Assembly: GCF_029784135.1 (NCBI RefSeq)
Contig: NC_073745.1
Coordinates: forward strand, 165,291,328 to 165,355,327
From: Toxorhynchites rutilus septentrionalis
Lineage: Eukaryota; Arthropoda; Insecta; Diptera; Culicidae
Length of the DNA: 64,000 nucleotides
Direction: 5' to 3'
Shown here: positions 54,375 through 64,000 of the stretch, piece after piece
Position numbering within the stretch: the stretch's first letter is position 1
Layout: every line of letters begins with the position of its first letter
Translations under genes and position numbers: made by a program
Notes under the pieces: generated by a model
What the model saw: only the letters and a program-made list of their open reading frames with translations
Database searches by the model: none
Told to the model about the DNA's origin: nothing

Positions 54375-54894
54375 AACAAAAACACAGGGGTCTTCGTAGC
54401 CACTTGGTTACGCGTTCGCTTACCAAACGATCGATCGTGAGTTCAAACTCAGGGCCCTCAATTGACCATCTTTGTGTTGTTATAGAATAACTACGTCCAC
54501 GCAACCATCATCAGCGATGGAAATCGATCCACGGTCGAAATAAGATCGATTCATCCATACAACTGCTCTGCTCTGCAAGAAACATCGGGCTGCTGTTCTA
54601 TAAATAACTCAACAATGATCAATATCAACTGTCTCCGCTGTCCGCTCTGCTGAACAATGGAAGAACAGAAAGAATACCCTTACGCCTAAATGGCTACTAC
54701 TGTGTAATTTACCATAATGTAATGGAACAGAAAAAACTTAACGCCTAAATGGCTACTACTAACGACTGTGTAATTTATAATTTATAGAAACATAAACATA
54801 TGTACATGTACACGAATAAAACCCGGCTCTGTTACAGCTAAAATGCTAATGAGCCTAATAAATAAATAAATGAGATAAAAAAAACAAAAACACA
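54375..54894 (+). mobile_element. tRNA-derived SINE (496 bp) with 12-bp duplication
   Basis: 54387-54882, flanked by AACAAAAACACA (54375-54386 and 54883-54894). The head has a pol III A box (TAGCCACTTGGTTA, 54397-54410) and B box (GAGTTCAAACTC, 54439-54450). A unique body follows, then a 3' tail CCCGGCTCTGTTACAGC and AGCCTAATAAATAAATAAAT ending in A residues. That tail type is shared with LINEs, which would mobilise it. E copy B shows the empty site at about 36965-36990 in inverse orientation. Confidence 0.9.
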
Positions 54895-54902
54895 ACACCA
54901 AA

Positions 54903-54918
54903 GGTTCTTTTCAGTACC
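54903..54918 (+). promoter_or_regulatory. Histone 3' stem-loop (E copy C, second unit)
   Basis: GGTTCTTTTCAGTACC, one mismatch from the perfect copy at 36949-36964. Confidence 0.78.
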
Positions 54919-55086
54919 ATCAACATATTCATAAAGAGTAAACAGTAAACTAATCCATTTTTAAGGTAGATAGGTAGGTATTCACGTGGGAGAAGAAAAT
55001 AAAACAATATATTTAACAAAAGCTGTCCCCTTTGTATAGTCCTACGTCACTCCGGTTATGTCCCCGACATTACCCACCCGTCTTTT

Positions 55087-57247
55087 ATACCTAACGCCTT
55101 CGAAATTTTCTCATACAGTCGGGAGGCGATAAGGGCTGCACACAATTCTAGCCTTGGAATACTGAGTGGCTTCAAGGGCGCCACCTTGGACTTCGATGCC
55201 AACAGGCTGATTTTAACGTTGCCATCTGATTTCTCAGAACGTACGTAGATGCACGCACCATATACTGCCTTCGAAGCATCTGCGAAGCAGTGTAGTTCTG
55301 TACACCGGAATTCGGAAACCAGAGCGTATCGATCGATACGGAAGTTAGAAAGCTGCGGTAGCTGTTCGGCGAATCGAATCCATTGATGATGGAGATCTGG
55401 AGGAACCACGGTATCCCATTCCAGTGCTTGAAGCCACAGATGCTGCATAATTATTTTTGCTTGAACTACGACGGGAGAATGAACCCTAGGGGATCGAACA
55501 GCTGGGCGATTGTATACAGAATGCTGCGCTTCGTAGGTTCTTGATTGACGTATCAATTTTGAAAAAATCGGCCTCTGGTTCCCAACTAATACCGAGGGTT
55601 TTCAGTTTCATTGGGTCCGAATTTGATTGATGATTGAGTGCCAAGGAACTCAGCAGAAAGACCAGTCAAAACCGGTAGCGAGTTTGAGCACCACTTTCTT
55701 AGCCGGAAGCCGCCCTTCTGCAGAAGTTCCACTAATTCATTACGTAATTGGATTGCTCCTTCGACCGTATCGTCACTACTAATGAGATCGTCAACATATA
55801 CGTTCCTTTTCAGAGCCTTGCTCGCTTTCGGGAAGTGATCGCCATGATCTTCAGCCAACTGAAGCAAGACCGGTGCGAGACCGTAAGTAACCGTACACAA
55901 CTCATAAGTCTGCATGGATCCACTACTGGCAGGTGACCATAAGATTCTCTGCAACGGCCGGTCTTCACGATGCATGAGTACCTGCCGGTACATTTCCTCG
56001 GCATCCGCCACTAATGCAATTTTTACCATTCGAAACCTCAGATGAATATCAAGAATGTCATCCTAGACGACTGGCCCTACTAATAGTGCGTTGTTTAGTG
56101 AGTGCCCGGTACTAGTTTCCGCTGAACCGTCGAACACGACTCGTACTTTCGTCGTTGAACTTGATTGCTTTGGAACGGGATGGTGCGGGAGGTAGCAACT
56201 GATTGTGGAAGCTTCATAATCATCAGGAGCGGGTATCATATGGCCAAGACTTATATACTCGTTCATGAATGTATGGTACTGAATCATCAGTTCTTTATCC
56301 TTCTGCAGCCTTTTGTCCAGCAAGTTGAGACGTCGCATCGCGTTGGATCTTGATTCCCCAATCATTTGTTCAAATTCGGGACGTTTGGGCATTCGAACGA
56401 CGTATCGTCCGGATGAATCACGGGAGACTGTTTCGTGGTAGGAATTTTCGCATATTTGCTCGTTGACAGAGTAATGGGAAGCGCTCACATCCTCTATTCT
56501 CCAAAAACGCTGCAGAAGCTCATCGATCGGTACGATTGTCGCTACATGACAAGTTGTTATCGATCTCTGGAAGTGTTCGTTGGTACTGAAGATCTTCCCG
56601 GACGCAATATATCCAAACACCGTCTCGATAAACAAGAGATTCGGTAAACGAAACTGGCCATTCCGCAAAAAAGAATATAAATGAGCGGCACCTATTATCA
56701 TATCCACTCTACGTGGAGTTCCAAAGCCAGGGTCAGCTAAAACTAGATTCTCGGGAATCTCTAGTTCAGAAGTACTGAATGGTACCGATGGAGTGTCGCA
56801 AGTAACTTTCCTCAATACTAAAAAATCATACACTTCACGGAAATCTGACACGCGTGATAGAATCTCAGCAGATACTTCGTGTTTTGCTTTCGTAACGGTC
56901 CCATCTACGCCGGCGATTGGTACGTTGACGGATCTGCGGCTCAAATGAAGTTGCTGGCATAGACGTTCGCTAATGGCATTCGGTTGAGAGCCGGTATCCA
57001 GCAAGACATGGGCGGCGTGCTCTTGACCATAAACATCCACTACGATTAATACAACAGTGGTCAGCAGAACGCTGGTTGGATGGAGCCCTGCTTTCGAAGG
57101 CGGAGATTTAAGGACAGGAGCAACGGACACGGTGAGAGCGCTGGAAGCACCTGGATTCGCAGGCCTAGATGCGGATGATCCTGTAGCAGCATTCTCTTCA
57201 TGAATTGTCGAATTCAGTTCGTATGGCCCAGGATGAATCATAGAGTG
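55087..57247 (-). pseudogene. BEL/Pao P1: end of Gag, protease and reverse transcriptase
   Basis: Minus-strand order: the end of the Gag zinc cluster (HSMIHPGPYEL, cut by P2 at 57247), protease with VLLDTGSQPNAIS, then the long linker typical of BEL/Pao (FGYIASGKIF, RYVVRMPKRPEF) and RT (TTKVRVVFDGSAETSTG, VADAEEMYRQV, NVYVDDLISSDD). RNase H starts with LHCFADASKAVYGACIYV. Lesions are a TAG at 56063-56065, a short deletion between the first and second polymerase blocks, and a frameshift near 55556. The 3' continuation is at 40320-41913. Confidence 0.9.
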
Positions 57248-57971
57248 TGTTGGAAGAATAGTCGCGGGCGTCGCCAGAATTAACCGAATTCATGAACTTT
57301 ATTACTGAGAGTATATCGAGTTATAAATTCCTACAGGAATGATAGATACAATAAATATTTTAAATACATAATTTCGAATCTAATTCACTTACTTTTAGTA
57401 ATTCAACTTCTCTTCCACATAATAATTCAAGGTTATGTCAATATTCCTAATTTGCCCTATATTGTAAATTTGTAAATTGTATATATAAGGAATGGTATAA
57501 TAGGTTTAATGTTCGATTCTCACCGATGTGGTAAATTGTAGGTTTAGCATAGTATAATAAGCGATAGATGTAGATAATTTCTTCTTAGTTTCTAGTTGTA
57601 GCTGTAACCTATTTTTAAGGACACTAGGTTTTAAGATAAATTGATTGCAAACTCAACGTATTTGTTACCTTTTTTATCCTAGTATTTATAAAAAATAATT
57701 TTAGGTAATTTAGGTATATAGGCACAAGCACTAGTTTTTAGAAATTATTATCAGGCACAGGGTCGTATAACTTAAGGATTTTTGCAAGTAATCTTTTCTT
57801 TTGTGCTCGTCGCAGATAAAGAAATGCTGATCATCGTCCACTGACAGATCACGATTGTTACGTGATGGTCAAGCAGACTGGACGATCGACGAACGACGAT
57901 CGATAGGTAAGCAGTTACATTGCTACTGTGTACTGTACGAGGGGGTCGCCAAATCGACGGGCGTATTAACA
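57248..57971 (-). repeat. BEL/Pao P2 3' LTR (724 bp)
   Basis: The outer end TGTTGGAAGAATAGTCGCGG (57248) recurs at 63951, the partial 5' LTR. On the minus strand it begins TGTTAATACG at 57971 after a purine tract. It holds the expected non-coding LTR sequence. Confidence 0.9.
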
Positions 57972-59678
57972 CTCCCCCCCCCCCGAATGCGCAGAGGGTT
58001 CTCCGGAGGCGTATTGGTTCCTAACGCCCACGTCGAGTACGGCGAGTTTAACCGCGGGACGTTCGTAGATGCCCTGATTAGTCTGTATGGTGGCACTCCT
58101 GACTTGCCCGTCCTGTCCTGCTCTGGTTGCGATGATTCGTCCCATAGGCCAACTATTGCGAGGGGCCTTGGGATCTGCGATGACTACCACATCATTCACT
58201 TGGATCGGTTTTACCTTCAAGAACCACTTGGTGCGACGGGTGATTACAGGGAGATAATCTCTTAACCATTGACGCCAAAATTCATTGGCCATAACTTGTG
58301 ATTGCCTCCAGGAATTCCGGAGCACGATGGGGTTATCGTTGTACTGTACCCATGGTTTTAGTCCATTTGATGACCCCAGCAAAAAGTGGTTTGGTGTCAG
58401 CACTGGAGATTCATCGTCGTCCATGGGGATGTCAGTAAGTGGTCGCGAGTTTATAATGTTCTCAATTTCTAGCAGTGTACTGTAAAGAACTTCATCCGTG
58501 GGAAGTTTCCTCCACTGCAGTTTATGAAGGTTGCATTTTACGCTGCCAATCAAGCGCTCCCACGCTCCGCCCATGTGTGGTGAAGCTGGCGGTATAAAAG
58601 TCCATTCCGTATTGGATGTTGTGAATTCCCGCATGAGCTGTTCTTGGTTGATGTCTTGCAGCACTTCTTTCAATTCTTTACTGGCGCCCTGGAAGTTGGT
58701 GCCACGGTCGCTAAAAATAACTGCAGGTGTCCCTCTCCTAGCCACTACGTTACGTATTGCTAGAATACACGAATCGGTTGTCAGTGTGTGAGCTAGTTCT
58801 AAATGGATAGCGCGAGTTGTGAGGCATGTTGCCAGCACTCCCCATCTTTTTTCTGAGCGTCGTCCAATGACGACGGTCATGGGACCGAAATAATCGATCC
58901 CCATGTATGTGAAGGGTCCTGTGAAAACAGCCAGACGGTACGGTGGCAGGTCACTCATGGCGGGAGGTTGTGGAGACGCTTGGTCGTTCTTGCATTTTTG
59001 GCACTCCCTGCGTACCTTCCTGTATATTCCCTTCAGTCTTGGAACGTGGAAACGTTGACGTATTTCATTGAGAATCGTCTCGTGATTCTGGTGGTTGAAC
59101 CGCTTGTGAAAATCAAGAAGAATAAGCCGTGTGATTGGGTGCTCGCGTGGTAGAATGATTGGCTGAGCGGCATCTCGGGCGATAAACTGGCAAGCTCGTG
59201 TTCGACCTCGAACCCTTAGAACATCGTTCTCGTCGAGGAAGACACATTTGTGAAATAATGGACTGTTTCTCGGAATGGTTTTGTCTGGATTCTCTGCAAG
59301 CCGGTTTCTAGAGAGAATGGTGATTTCGTCAGCGTAGGTGTAGTTTTGTGCCATACGAAATAGGCAGCATTCGGAATCGCTTAGCTCTCGACGTTGCAGT
59401 GGTCCGTTGGTTACATTCTTTTTATATACGCAGGATTTCAGATTATTTATGTAGCGAAAAACATGAGCCGTGCAGCGAATTAGTTTCCGCCAATCGGAAA
59501 AGCGATAGAGATCGATTACAGCTTCTACAATTTTAGTATGAAACAACAGATGAGGACGTAGTTCTTCAGTGGTTACTCCGATGCGACTATTAGACATAGG
59601 CCAATGTTCCGTAGATTTCCACAGGAATTCTGGCCCACGGAACCAACGGCTAGAAGCGGACAAGTCGGAGTTGGTCTT
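57966..59678 (-). pseudogene. BEL/Pao P2 Pol C-part: integrase
   Basis: In frame with 59679-63920 but separated from it by one TGA. It carries SSRWFRGPEFLW, the zinc-binding N-terminus (HKRFNHQNHETILNEIRQRF then CQKCKNDQ), and the integrase core with YMGIDYFGPMTV, VIFSDRGTNFQGA and SPHMGGAWERLIG. The C-terminal region has VNDVVVIADPKAPRNSWPMG. The last codons run through the polypurine tract, and the stop TAA lies in the first bases of the LTR (TGTTAA). All three catalytic acidic residues are present. Confidence 0.92.
57972..57985 (-). promoter_or_regulatory. P2 polypurine tract
   Basis: A run of G residues followed by AG on the minus strand, directly before the LTR. It also codes the last glycines of Pol. 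Confidence 0.78.
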
Positions 59679-62600
59679 TCATTTCGTTCCTTCGTCCGCC
59701 ACGTTTTGCTTGCTAGGTATCCAATTCCATTCGCGCACATCTGAGGATTCGAGAAGCTCGCTGACTCTGAAGGCCACAAACTGGCTATAACGACGATGGT
59801 CGGAATTCAGCCAGCAGAGTACGTCCTTCGAATCCGTCCAAAAGTATCGTTGCCTTATCTTGATCGATAACGATTGCTTCACCGTTTCTGCTAGTCTGAC
59901 TCCAATTATGGCGGCTTGAAGCTCTGAACGGGGAATGGACAGAAATTTGATAGTTTTCGATCCAGCTAATGCACATTCGATGGTGGTGTCTTCTTGAAAT
60001 CTCAGGTATACAACTGCAGCGAAGCCGGTTTCACTCGCATCAACAAAGGTATGTAGCTGGATGTCATTGTGCTTGGCTGTAGAGGATTTTGTTCGATAGC
60101 AGCGAGGGATCTGAAGCGTCGTTATTCCGGGGAGGGACACACACCACGAAGACCACGTTTCGAAATGCGAGTCGTTGATCGAATCATCCCAGCCGATTGA
60201 CGAGCGCCATATCTCTTGGAGAAGCGTCTTGAGGATCATCAGAAAATGTCTGATAAGCCCTAGCGGGTCAAAAACCATCATGAGAGTCCGCAAGACCTCT
60301 CGTTTGGTAGGTCGACGGGTACCGGACAAGAGCAGCGCATCTATACGATCGGAAATTTTAAACGTAATGTTATCTGTAGAAGTGTCCCACCACATGCCGA
60401 GGATTTTCTCAACTGAACCATCACCACTTAGCCTTTTGACTGCTGTGGGGGACTCGTCCAGCGCCTTCAGTACCGCGGGAGAATTGGAGGCCCAATTTCG
60501 GATGTCGAATCCCGCAGATGCATGAATTTTCCTCACCTCTCTCGTTAGCTTTATTGCTTCTTCCTCATGTTCGACGCTTAGAAGCATATCGTCGACGTAG
60601 TGGCGTTCCACGATTACTTCAACAGCTATAGGATAGCTCTGTTCGAACTTCCTTGCATGGAGATTTTTTATGTACTGTGCAGTACTAGGCGAGCAACAGG
60701 CTCCAAACGTCATGACCTGTATGACGTACGTGTTCGGATTGATTCCACTGTTTGTATAGAAGAATAGCTGGTACGGTTGATCCTTCTTCCGTATTGATAC
60801 TTGCTGATACATCTCCCGGATATCTCCGGATACTGCAATACGGCATTCGCGAAACCGTATCAGTAAAGATAACAGCGACGTTAGAAGATCCGGACCCTTC
60901 AATAGCACGGAATTCAGAGAAACTCCGTAAGTTGTGCCTGCAGCATCCCACACGAGCCTTATTTTTCCGGGTTTGTTTGGGTTTACCACTGGAAACATCG
61001 GGAGATACCAGACATTAGGGTAGGCTTGAACCTCTTCGTCAGTTAGCTTGTGTATGTAACCCTTCTCGATGTGGTCTTCGATTTTCGCGTTTACTGCTTC
61101 TGCTAATGCTCGATCGTGCTTCATCCTCCGATCCAAACACTGCCACCTCTTCAGCGCCATCTCTTTGTTGTTCGGCAGACGCACATTGTCGTACTTAAAT
61201 AGAAGTCCCGTTTCATACCTTCCATCTCGAAATATTGTTAGGGATTCCAGAAGCATCAGGGCGCGCTGATCGTCCTGAGACTGTAAGGGTCTTTCGGGCT
61301 TTGTAATTCCAATGCTCTCTAACGAAAAGAAGCTTTTAACTGTTCTATGGAGATCCTCATCATTGTATTGGTTGCATTGACAAATCTGCAAGGAGTGGTA
61401 GTTAACGGAATGTTCAGCAGCATCTTCTGACACGCAGCTTCCATAGACGGTCCACCCAAGACGCGTCTTGACGCCTATTGGTTCTTGTGATTGTCCTTCT
61501 TTACACTTCAGTGGATGTCCGAGATTGAGGTTATCAAGACCTATCAATATACGAGGACAGGCGTTCTCGTACGATTGAATGGGAAGCCCGACAAGATGTT
61601 GGTACTTCTTCTGAATCTCAGAATAGAGTAGTGTTTGCGGTCTTATTTGTAGACTTTGTATGGTATGTACGGAAAGTTCGTACCTTTTTGCCTGACTGAA
61701 GCAACTTGAAATTTGCAGACTTACAATCTGTGACGACTTTTCTAAACGCTGCGTCTCTCCTGTCCATTTCAGGCATAAGGATTTCCTGGGGCCTTTCAGA
61801 CCTAACTCTTCAGCCAAGCTTTGATCCATTAACGAGAGTTCCGAACCATCATCGATAAACGCGAAGGCTTGCACTGTTTTCGAGGGTCCATAGAGACGAA
61901 CTGGGAGTATTCGGAACAAAACTTTCGATTGACCTTGGTGAATGTTACAACTCTGCTGAGATGTCCCTTCTGATAGCGTAGCAGTAATTGAACCATTTGA
62001 CGAACTATTGCTCTGTTGTTTCTCACTGTGGAGAAGAGGATGGTGTAAATAAGTACAACCACTTATTCCGCATGGCTTCTGTTGCCAGCATGATCCGTTG
62101 TGCTTCCGTAAGCACTTTCGGCAGAGTTTACACTCTCGCACTGCAGCCCATCTCGAGTCATAACTGAACTCGGCAAATCGTTTGCACTTTGGAATGCTCT
62201 GGCACCCGCCCTTACATATGGGACAATGCTTCTCAAACCCACTGAAAGAAGTTGGTTTCACTTTAGATGGTGACATGTACGATCTGTTATTTCCCGACTC
62301 GGTTTCTGAATGTATATTCAAAAATCCGTCCTTCTTAATGGAACGAGGCTTTGGGTCGTTATTTATCGTAGCCATTACCGCACTGGCATCCTCTGCTGTT
62401 GAATTCAGCCACGAGCTGAAGTCGAGCAAATTTGGATTGAGCTTATCCCTAGAGTGCTTGGCCCAATCAAGCTTCAACGTCGAAGGTAACTGTTCCACCA
62501 GTTTGTATCGTAAAGAAGCATTATAGACGAAATCGTGTACTTCACATGCTTGGATTGTTGCGACCAAGTTCTCTACGGTGAGCGCGAAGTTGACGACGGT

Positions 62601-63920
62601 CTCTAGCCTATCGATGTTTGGCGATGGTAACGATCGAACCTTTTTTACAATTGCTTGTATAATCGCTTCCGGCCTGCCATATAACATTTTCAATGTTGAC
62701 ATAACTCCTGCGACGTTAAATGGATGAAGCAAGCGGCACTTGACTGCTTCTAGAGCTCTCCCTTTGAGGCACTTTCGGAGCCGCAACATATTTTCTTCGT
62801 TGGAGAACCCACACATCTGGGTGGAGTTACTAAAGTTCGACAAGAAGAGTGGCCAGTCCTCGGGGTTGCCACTGAATTCCGGGAGATCTTTCGAAACCGC
62901 TTGTCGTGCGGCTAGTTGACTCCTGTTTAGAATGTATACAGTTTCATTTGCAACATGCGGCGCAGACGGCGGCATCGATACTTGCTGACTCGGACGCATC
63001 GGTGTTGATCTTTGTCCTGGAACGAACATGCGGGGGTCGATTAGCGAAGGAGGGTTAACACGATGAATACCAGGAACATCCGAAGACACTGGATGTTGTT
63101 GTGGATTTGTGGGTTGCACGGTGCCTTGTTCAAGATTCGGAGCAGTTTGCTCTGTAGATCCAGCCAGTTGGATTGGCAAAAGTTCTTCCAACTCTTCAGG
63201 CTCTAATCCGGTGTTCGCTTGGTTATCGCAACGCTCAGTATCGGCTACCCATTCCTCGATTTTAGATATTTTCTCCGCCTCGTTGACACTTATCTCCGTT
63301 GAAGTATCACTTCCGTACTCAAGAAGCACATCGTATTTCTTCTTCAGGTACTTCTGTTCAAGTTTTTTCTCTTCTTCGATTTTCAGCAACTGCAGCTTCA
63401 ATCTCCTACTTGCCTCACTTTGTATACTCTTTACAACGCTCTTCGCCGTCTGCGACTGGGTAGGCAATGTTTGGTTTTGAGTAGGTACGGGGGCAGTCGT
63501 ACGTTGTTGATTACTCACAGTAGGACAGTCGGTGCAGCTCCAGCTCACGTTTTGAATGTCCTGCGTTACCTCCACGCACCGAAAATGAAACCACCTTTGG
63601 CAAGTATCACATTGGACCATTTCCATATCATTTGGCTCATCACACAAGGGACAGTCTGACTCGTGAATGACCGCTGCGCTGGTGGCGCCACTAGATTTAC
63701 CGGTTTGCTTTTCTCCAGCCATACGCTTCTCAGGGGCTGCTCCAGTCCCGGCCTGATCGATACTAACTACTATTACCTGGCCGCTAGTAGAGGGAATAGC
63801 AACGGTATTTGTTGAACAGGATGTAGCGTTCGTCGCGGGCTCTGCGACTTGCTGATTGCTCATCGTGACCGTTTTACTCGCCTTTTTCGCGGTTTCGGCT
63901 TTGGAATGCTTCGACGACAT
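59679..63920 (-). CDS. BEL/Pao P2 polyprotein: PHD finger-Gag-protease-RT-RNase H
   Basis: 1413 codons from the ATG at 63920. Residues 90-132 form a PHD finger (CPLCDEPNDMEMVQCDTC, WFHFRC, SWSCTDC). About 165-205 is a coiled coil. About 330-510 is the BEL gag core (LPEFSGNPEDWPLFLSNF). Cysteine/histidine clusters follow near 570-640, then protease (FAFIDDGSELSLMDQ) and RT with the YVDD box at about residue 1108 (60588-60599). RNase H (HTFVDASETGFAAVVY, YFWTDSKDVLCWL) is last. The frame ends at a TGA (59679-59681) after NVADEGTK, where the family has a tryptophan. Apart from that codon the pol frame to 57966 is open, so the element is intact except for one base, or reads through. Confidence 0.93.
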   Translation of the reverse strand: MSSKHSKAETAKKASKTVTMSNQQVAEPATNATSCSTNTVAIPSTSGQVIVVSIDQAGTGAAPEKRMAGEKQTGKSSGATSAAVIHESDCPLCDEPNDMEMVQCDTCQRWFHFRCVEVTQDIQNVSWSCTDCPTVSNQQRTTAPVPTQNQTLPTQSQTAKSVVKSIQSEASRRLKLQLLKIEEEKKLEQKYLKKKYDVLLEYGSDTSTEISVNEAEKISKIEEWVADTERCDNQANTGLEPEELEELLPIQLAGSTEQTAPNLEQGTVQPTNPQQHPVSSDVPGIHRVNPPSLIDPRMFVPGQRSTPMRPSQQVSMPPSAPHVANETVYILNRSQLAARQAVSKDLPEFSGNPEDWPLFLSNFSNSTQMCGFSNEENMLRLRKCLKGRALEAVKCRLLHPFNVAGVMSTLKMLYGRPEAIIQAIVKKVRSLPSPNIDRLETVVNFALTVENLVATIQACEVHDFVYNASLRYKLVEQLPSTLKLDWAKHSRDKLNPNLLDFSSWLNSTAEDASAVMATINNDPKPRSIKKDGFLNIHSETESGNNRSYMSPSKVKPTSFSGFEKHCPICKGGCQSIPKCKRFAEFSYDSRWAAVRECKLCRKCLRKHNGSCWQQKPCGISGCTYLHHPLLHSEKQQSNSSSNGSITATLSEGTSQQSCNIHQGQSKVLFRILPVRLYGPSKTVQAFAFIDDGSELSLMDQSLAEELGLKGPRKSLCLKWTGETQRLEKSSQIVSLQISSCFSQAKRYELSVHTIQSLQIRPQTLLYSEIQKKYQHLVGLPIQSYENACPRILIGLDNLNLGHPLKCKEGQSQEPIGVKTRLGWTVYGSCVSEDAAEHSVNYHSLQICQCNQYNDEDLHRTVKSFFSLESIGITKPERPLQSQDDQRALMLLESLTIFRDGRYETGLLFKYDNVRLPNNKEMALKRWQCLDRRMKHDRALAEAVNAKIEDHIEKGYIHKLTDEEVQAYPNVWYLPMFPVVNPNKPGKIRLVWDAAGTTYGVSLNSVLLKGPDLLTSLLSLLIRFRECRIAVSGDIREMYQQVSIRKKDQPYQLFFYTNSGINPNTYVIQVMTFGACCSPSTAQYIKNLHARKFEQSYPIAVEVIVERHYVDDMLLSVEHEEEAIKLTREVRKIHASAGFDIRNWASNSPAVLKALDESPTAVKRLSGDGSVEKILGMWWDTSTDNITFKISDRIDALLLSGTRRPTKREVLRTLMMVFDPLGLIRHFLMILKTLLQEIWRSSIGWDDSINDSHFETWSSWCVSLPGITTLQIPRCYRTKSSTAKHNDIQLHTFVDASETGFAAVVYLRFQEDTTIECALAGSKTIKFLSIPRSELQAAIIGVRLAETVKQSLSIKIRQRYFWTDSKDVLCWLNSDHRRYSQFVAFRVSELLESSDVREWNWIPSKQNVADEGTK

Positions 63921-63950
63921 CTCTCGGCTCGGTTAAAAGAATTTATAAAA

Positions 63951-64000
63951 TGTTGGAAGAATAGTCGCGGGCGTCGCCAGAATTAACCGAATTCATGAAC
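63951..64000 (-). repeat. BEL/Pao P2 5' LTR, partial
   Basis: The first 50 bases match 57248-57297. The rest lies beyond the window. The 30 bp between the LTR and the Gag ATG show no obvious primer-binding site. Confidence 0.88.

Larger units (their letters stand above)
41910..55086 (+). mobile_element. Histone-carrying element E, copy C (13.2 kb with nested inserts)
   Basis: Begins GACGTAGGACTACGTC at 41914 and ends CCCACCCGTC at 55082, flanked by TTTT at 41910-41913 and 55083-55086. Removing it with one duplication rejoins the P1 RNase H frame. It holds both H2A units and three later insertions: a DD37E element, gypsy B and a SINE. Stripped of these it is about 2.4 kb. Confidence 0.85.

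Noticed and set aside
54387..54460. A genuine tRNA gene
   Set aside because: A and B boxes are present but no cloverleaf with a clear anticodon arm; it is the head of a SINE with its own duplication.
33989..55082. E elements as Helitrons
   Set aside because: Helitrons make no duplication and insert at AT with CTRR ends; E copies have consistent 4-bp TTTT/AAAA duplications and different ends.

Overview
The window is eukaryotic, AT-rich and dominated by transposable elements. It most resembles a mosquito of the Aedes type. The reasons are intron-containing host genes with insect features, a mariner-like element with a DD37E catalytic triad (a mosquito lineage), long BEL/Pao, Ty3/gypsy and Ty1/copia elements, tRNA-derived SINEs and many MITEs. 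Only two host genes are evident, and they are divergent neighbours: a dynein regulatory complex subunit 1 (DRC1) gene on the minus strand (27822-30125) and ribosomal protein L11 on the plus strand (30606-31739). They share an intergenic promoter region of about 250 bp. Everything else I can name is mobile DNA or its remains.

Layout. 1-2218 is the 5' end of a BEL element (gag and 5' LTR, minus strand) sitting in a PIF/Harbinger element (2219 to about 5006). 5347-10116 is a wrecked Ty3/gypsy element whose interior holds a 44-bp minisatellite and an I-clade-like non-LTR retrotransposon. The latter is itself split by a 545-bp element with a 9-bp duplication. 11450-11639 is a near-perfect 190-bp palindrome. 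14136-24915 is a three-level nest in which a SINE is hit by a Ty1/copia element, which is hit by a Ty3/gypsy element; all three target-site duplications are readable. 25560-27740 holds non-LTR fragments with two MITE insertions.

Downstream of RpL11 the sequence is again nested. Two copies of a Myb/SANT-encoding DNA element (X1, X2) lie at 32642-39603. X2 contains two copies of an unusual element, called E here, and a third copy of E (41914-55082) interrupts a BEL/Pao element (P1). E carries broken histone H2A copies with histone-type 3' stem-loops and a TATA box, and is flanked by 4-bp TTTT/AAAA duplications. The third E copy was later hit by a DD37E mariner-like element, by a young Ty3/gypsy derivative with 1.7-kb LTRs but no reverse transcriptase, and by a SINE. 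From 57248 to the right edge a second, nearly intact BEL/Pao element (P2, with a PHD finger in its Gag) interrupts P1.

The genes do not form a pathway. The window is a record of successive insertions around one small host-gene island. Most element ORFs carry one or a few lesions (single nonsense codons, one-base shifts, internal deletions), and several were lost by only one change. The observation most worth following is the histone-carrying E family. I had no similarity search, so family names rest on motifs, gene order and comparison of copies within the window.
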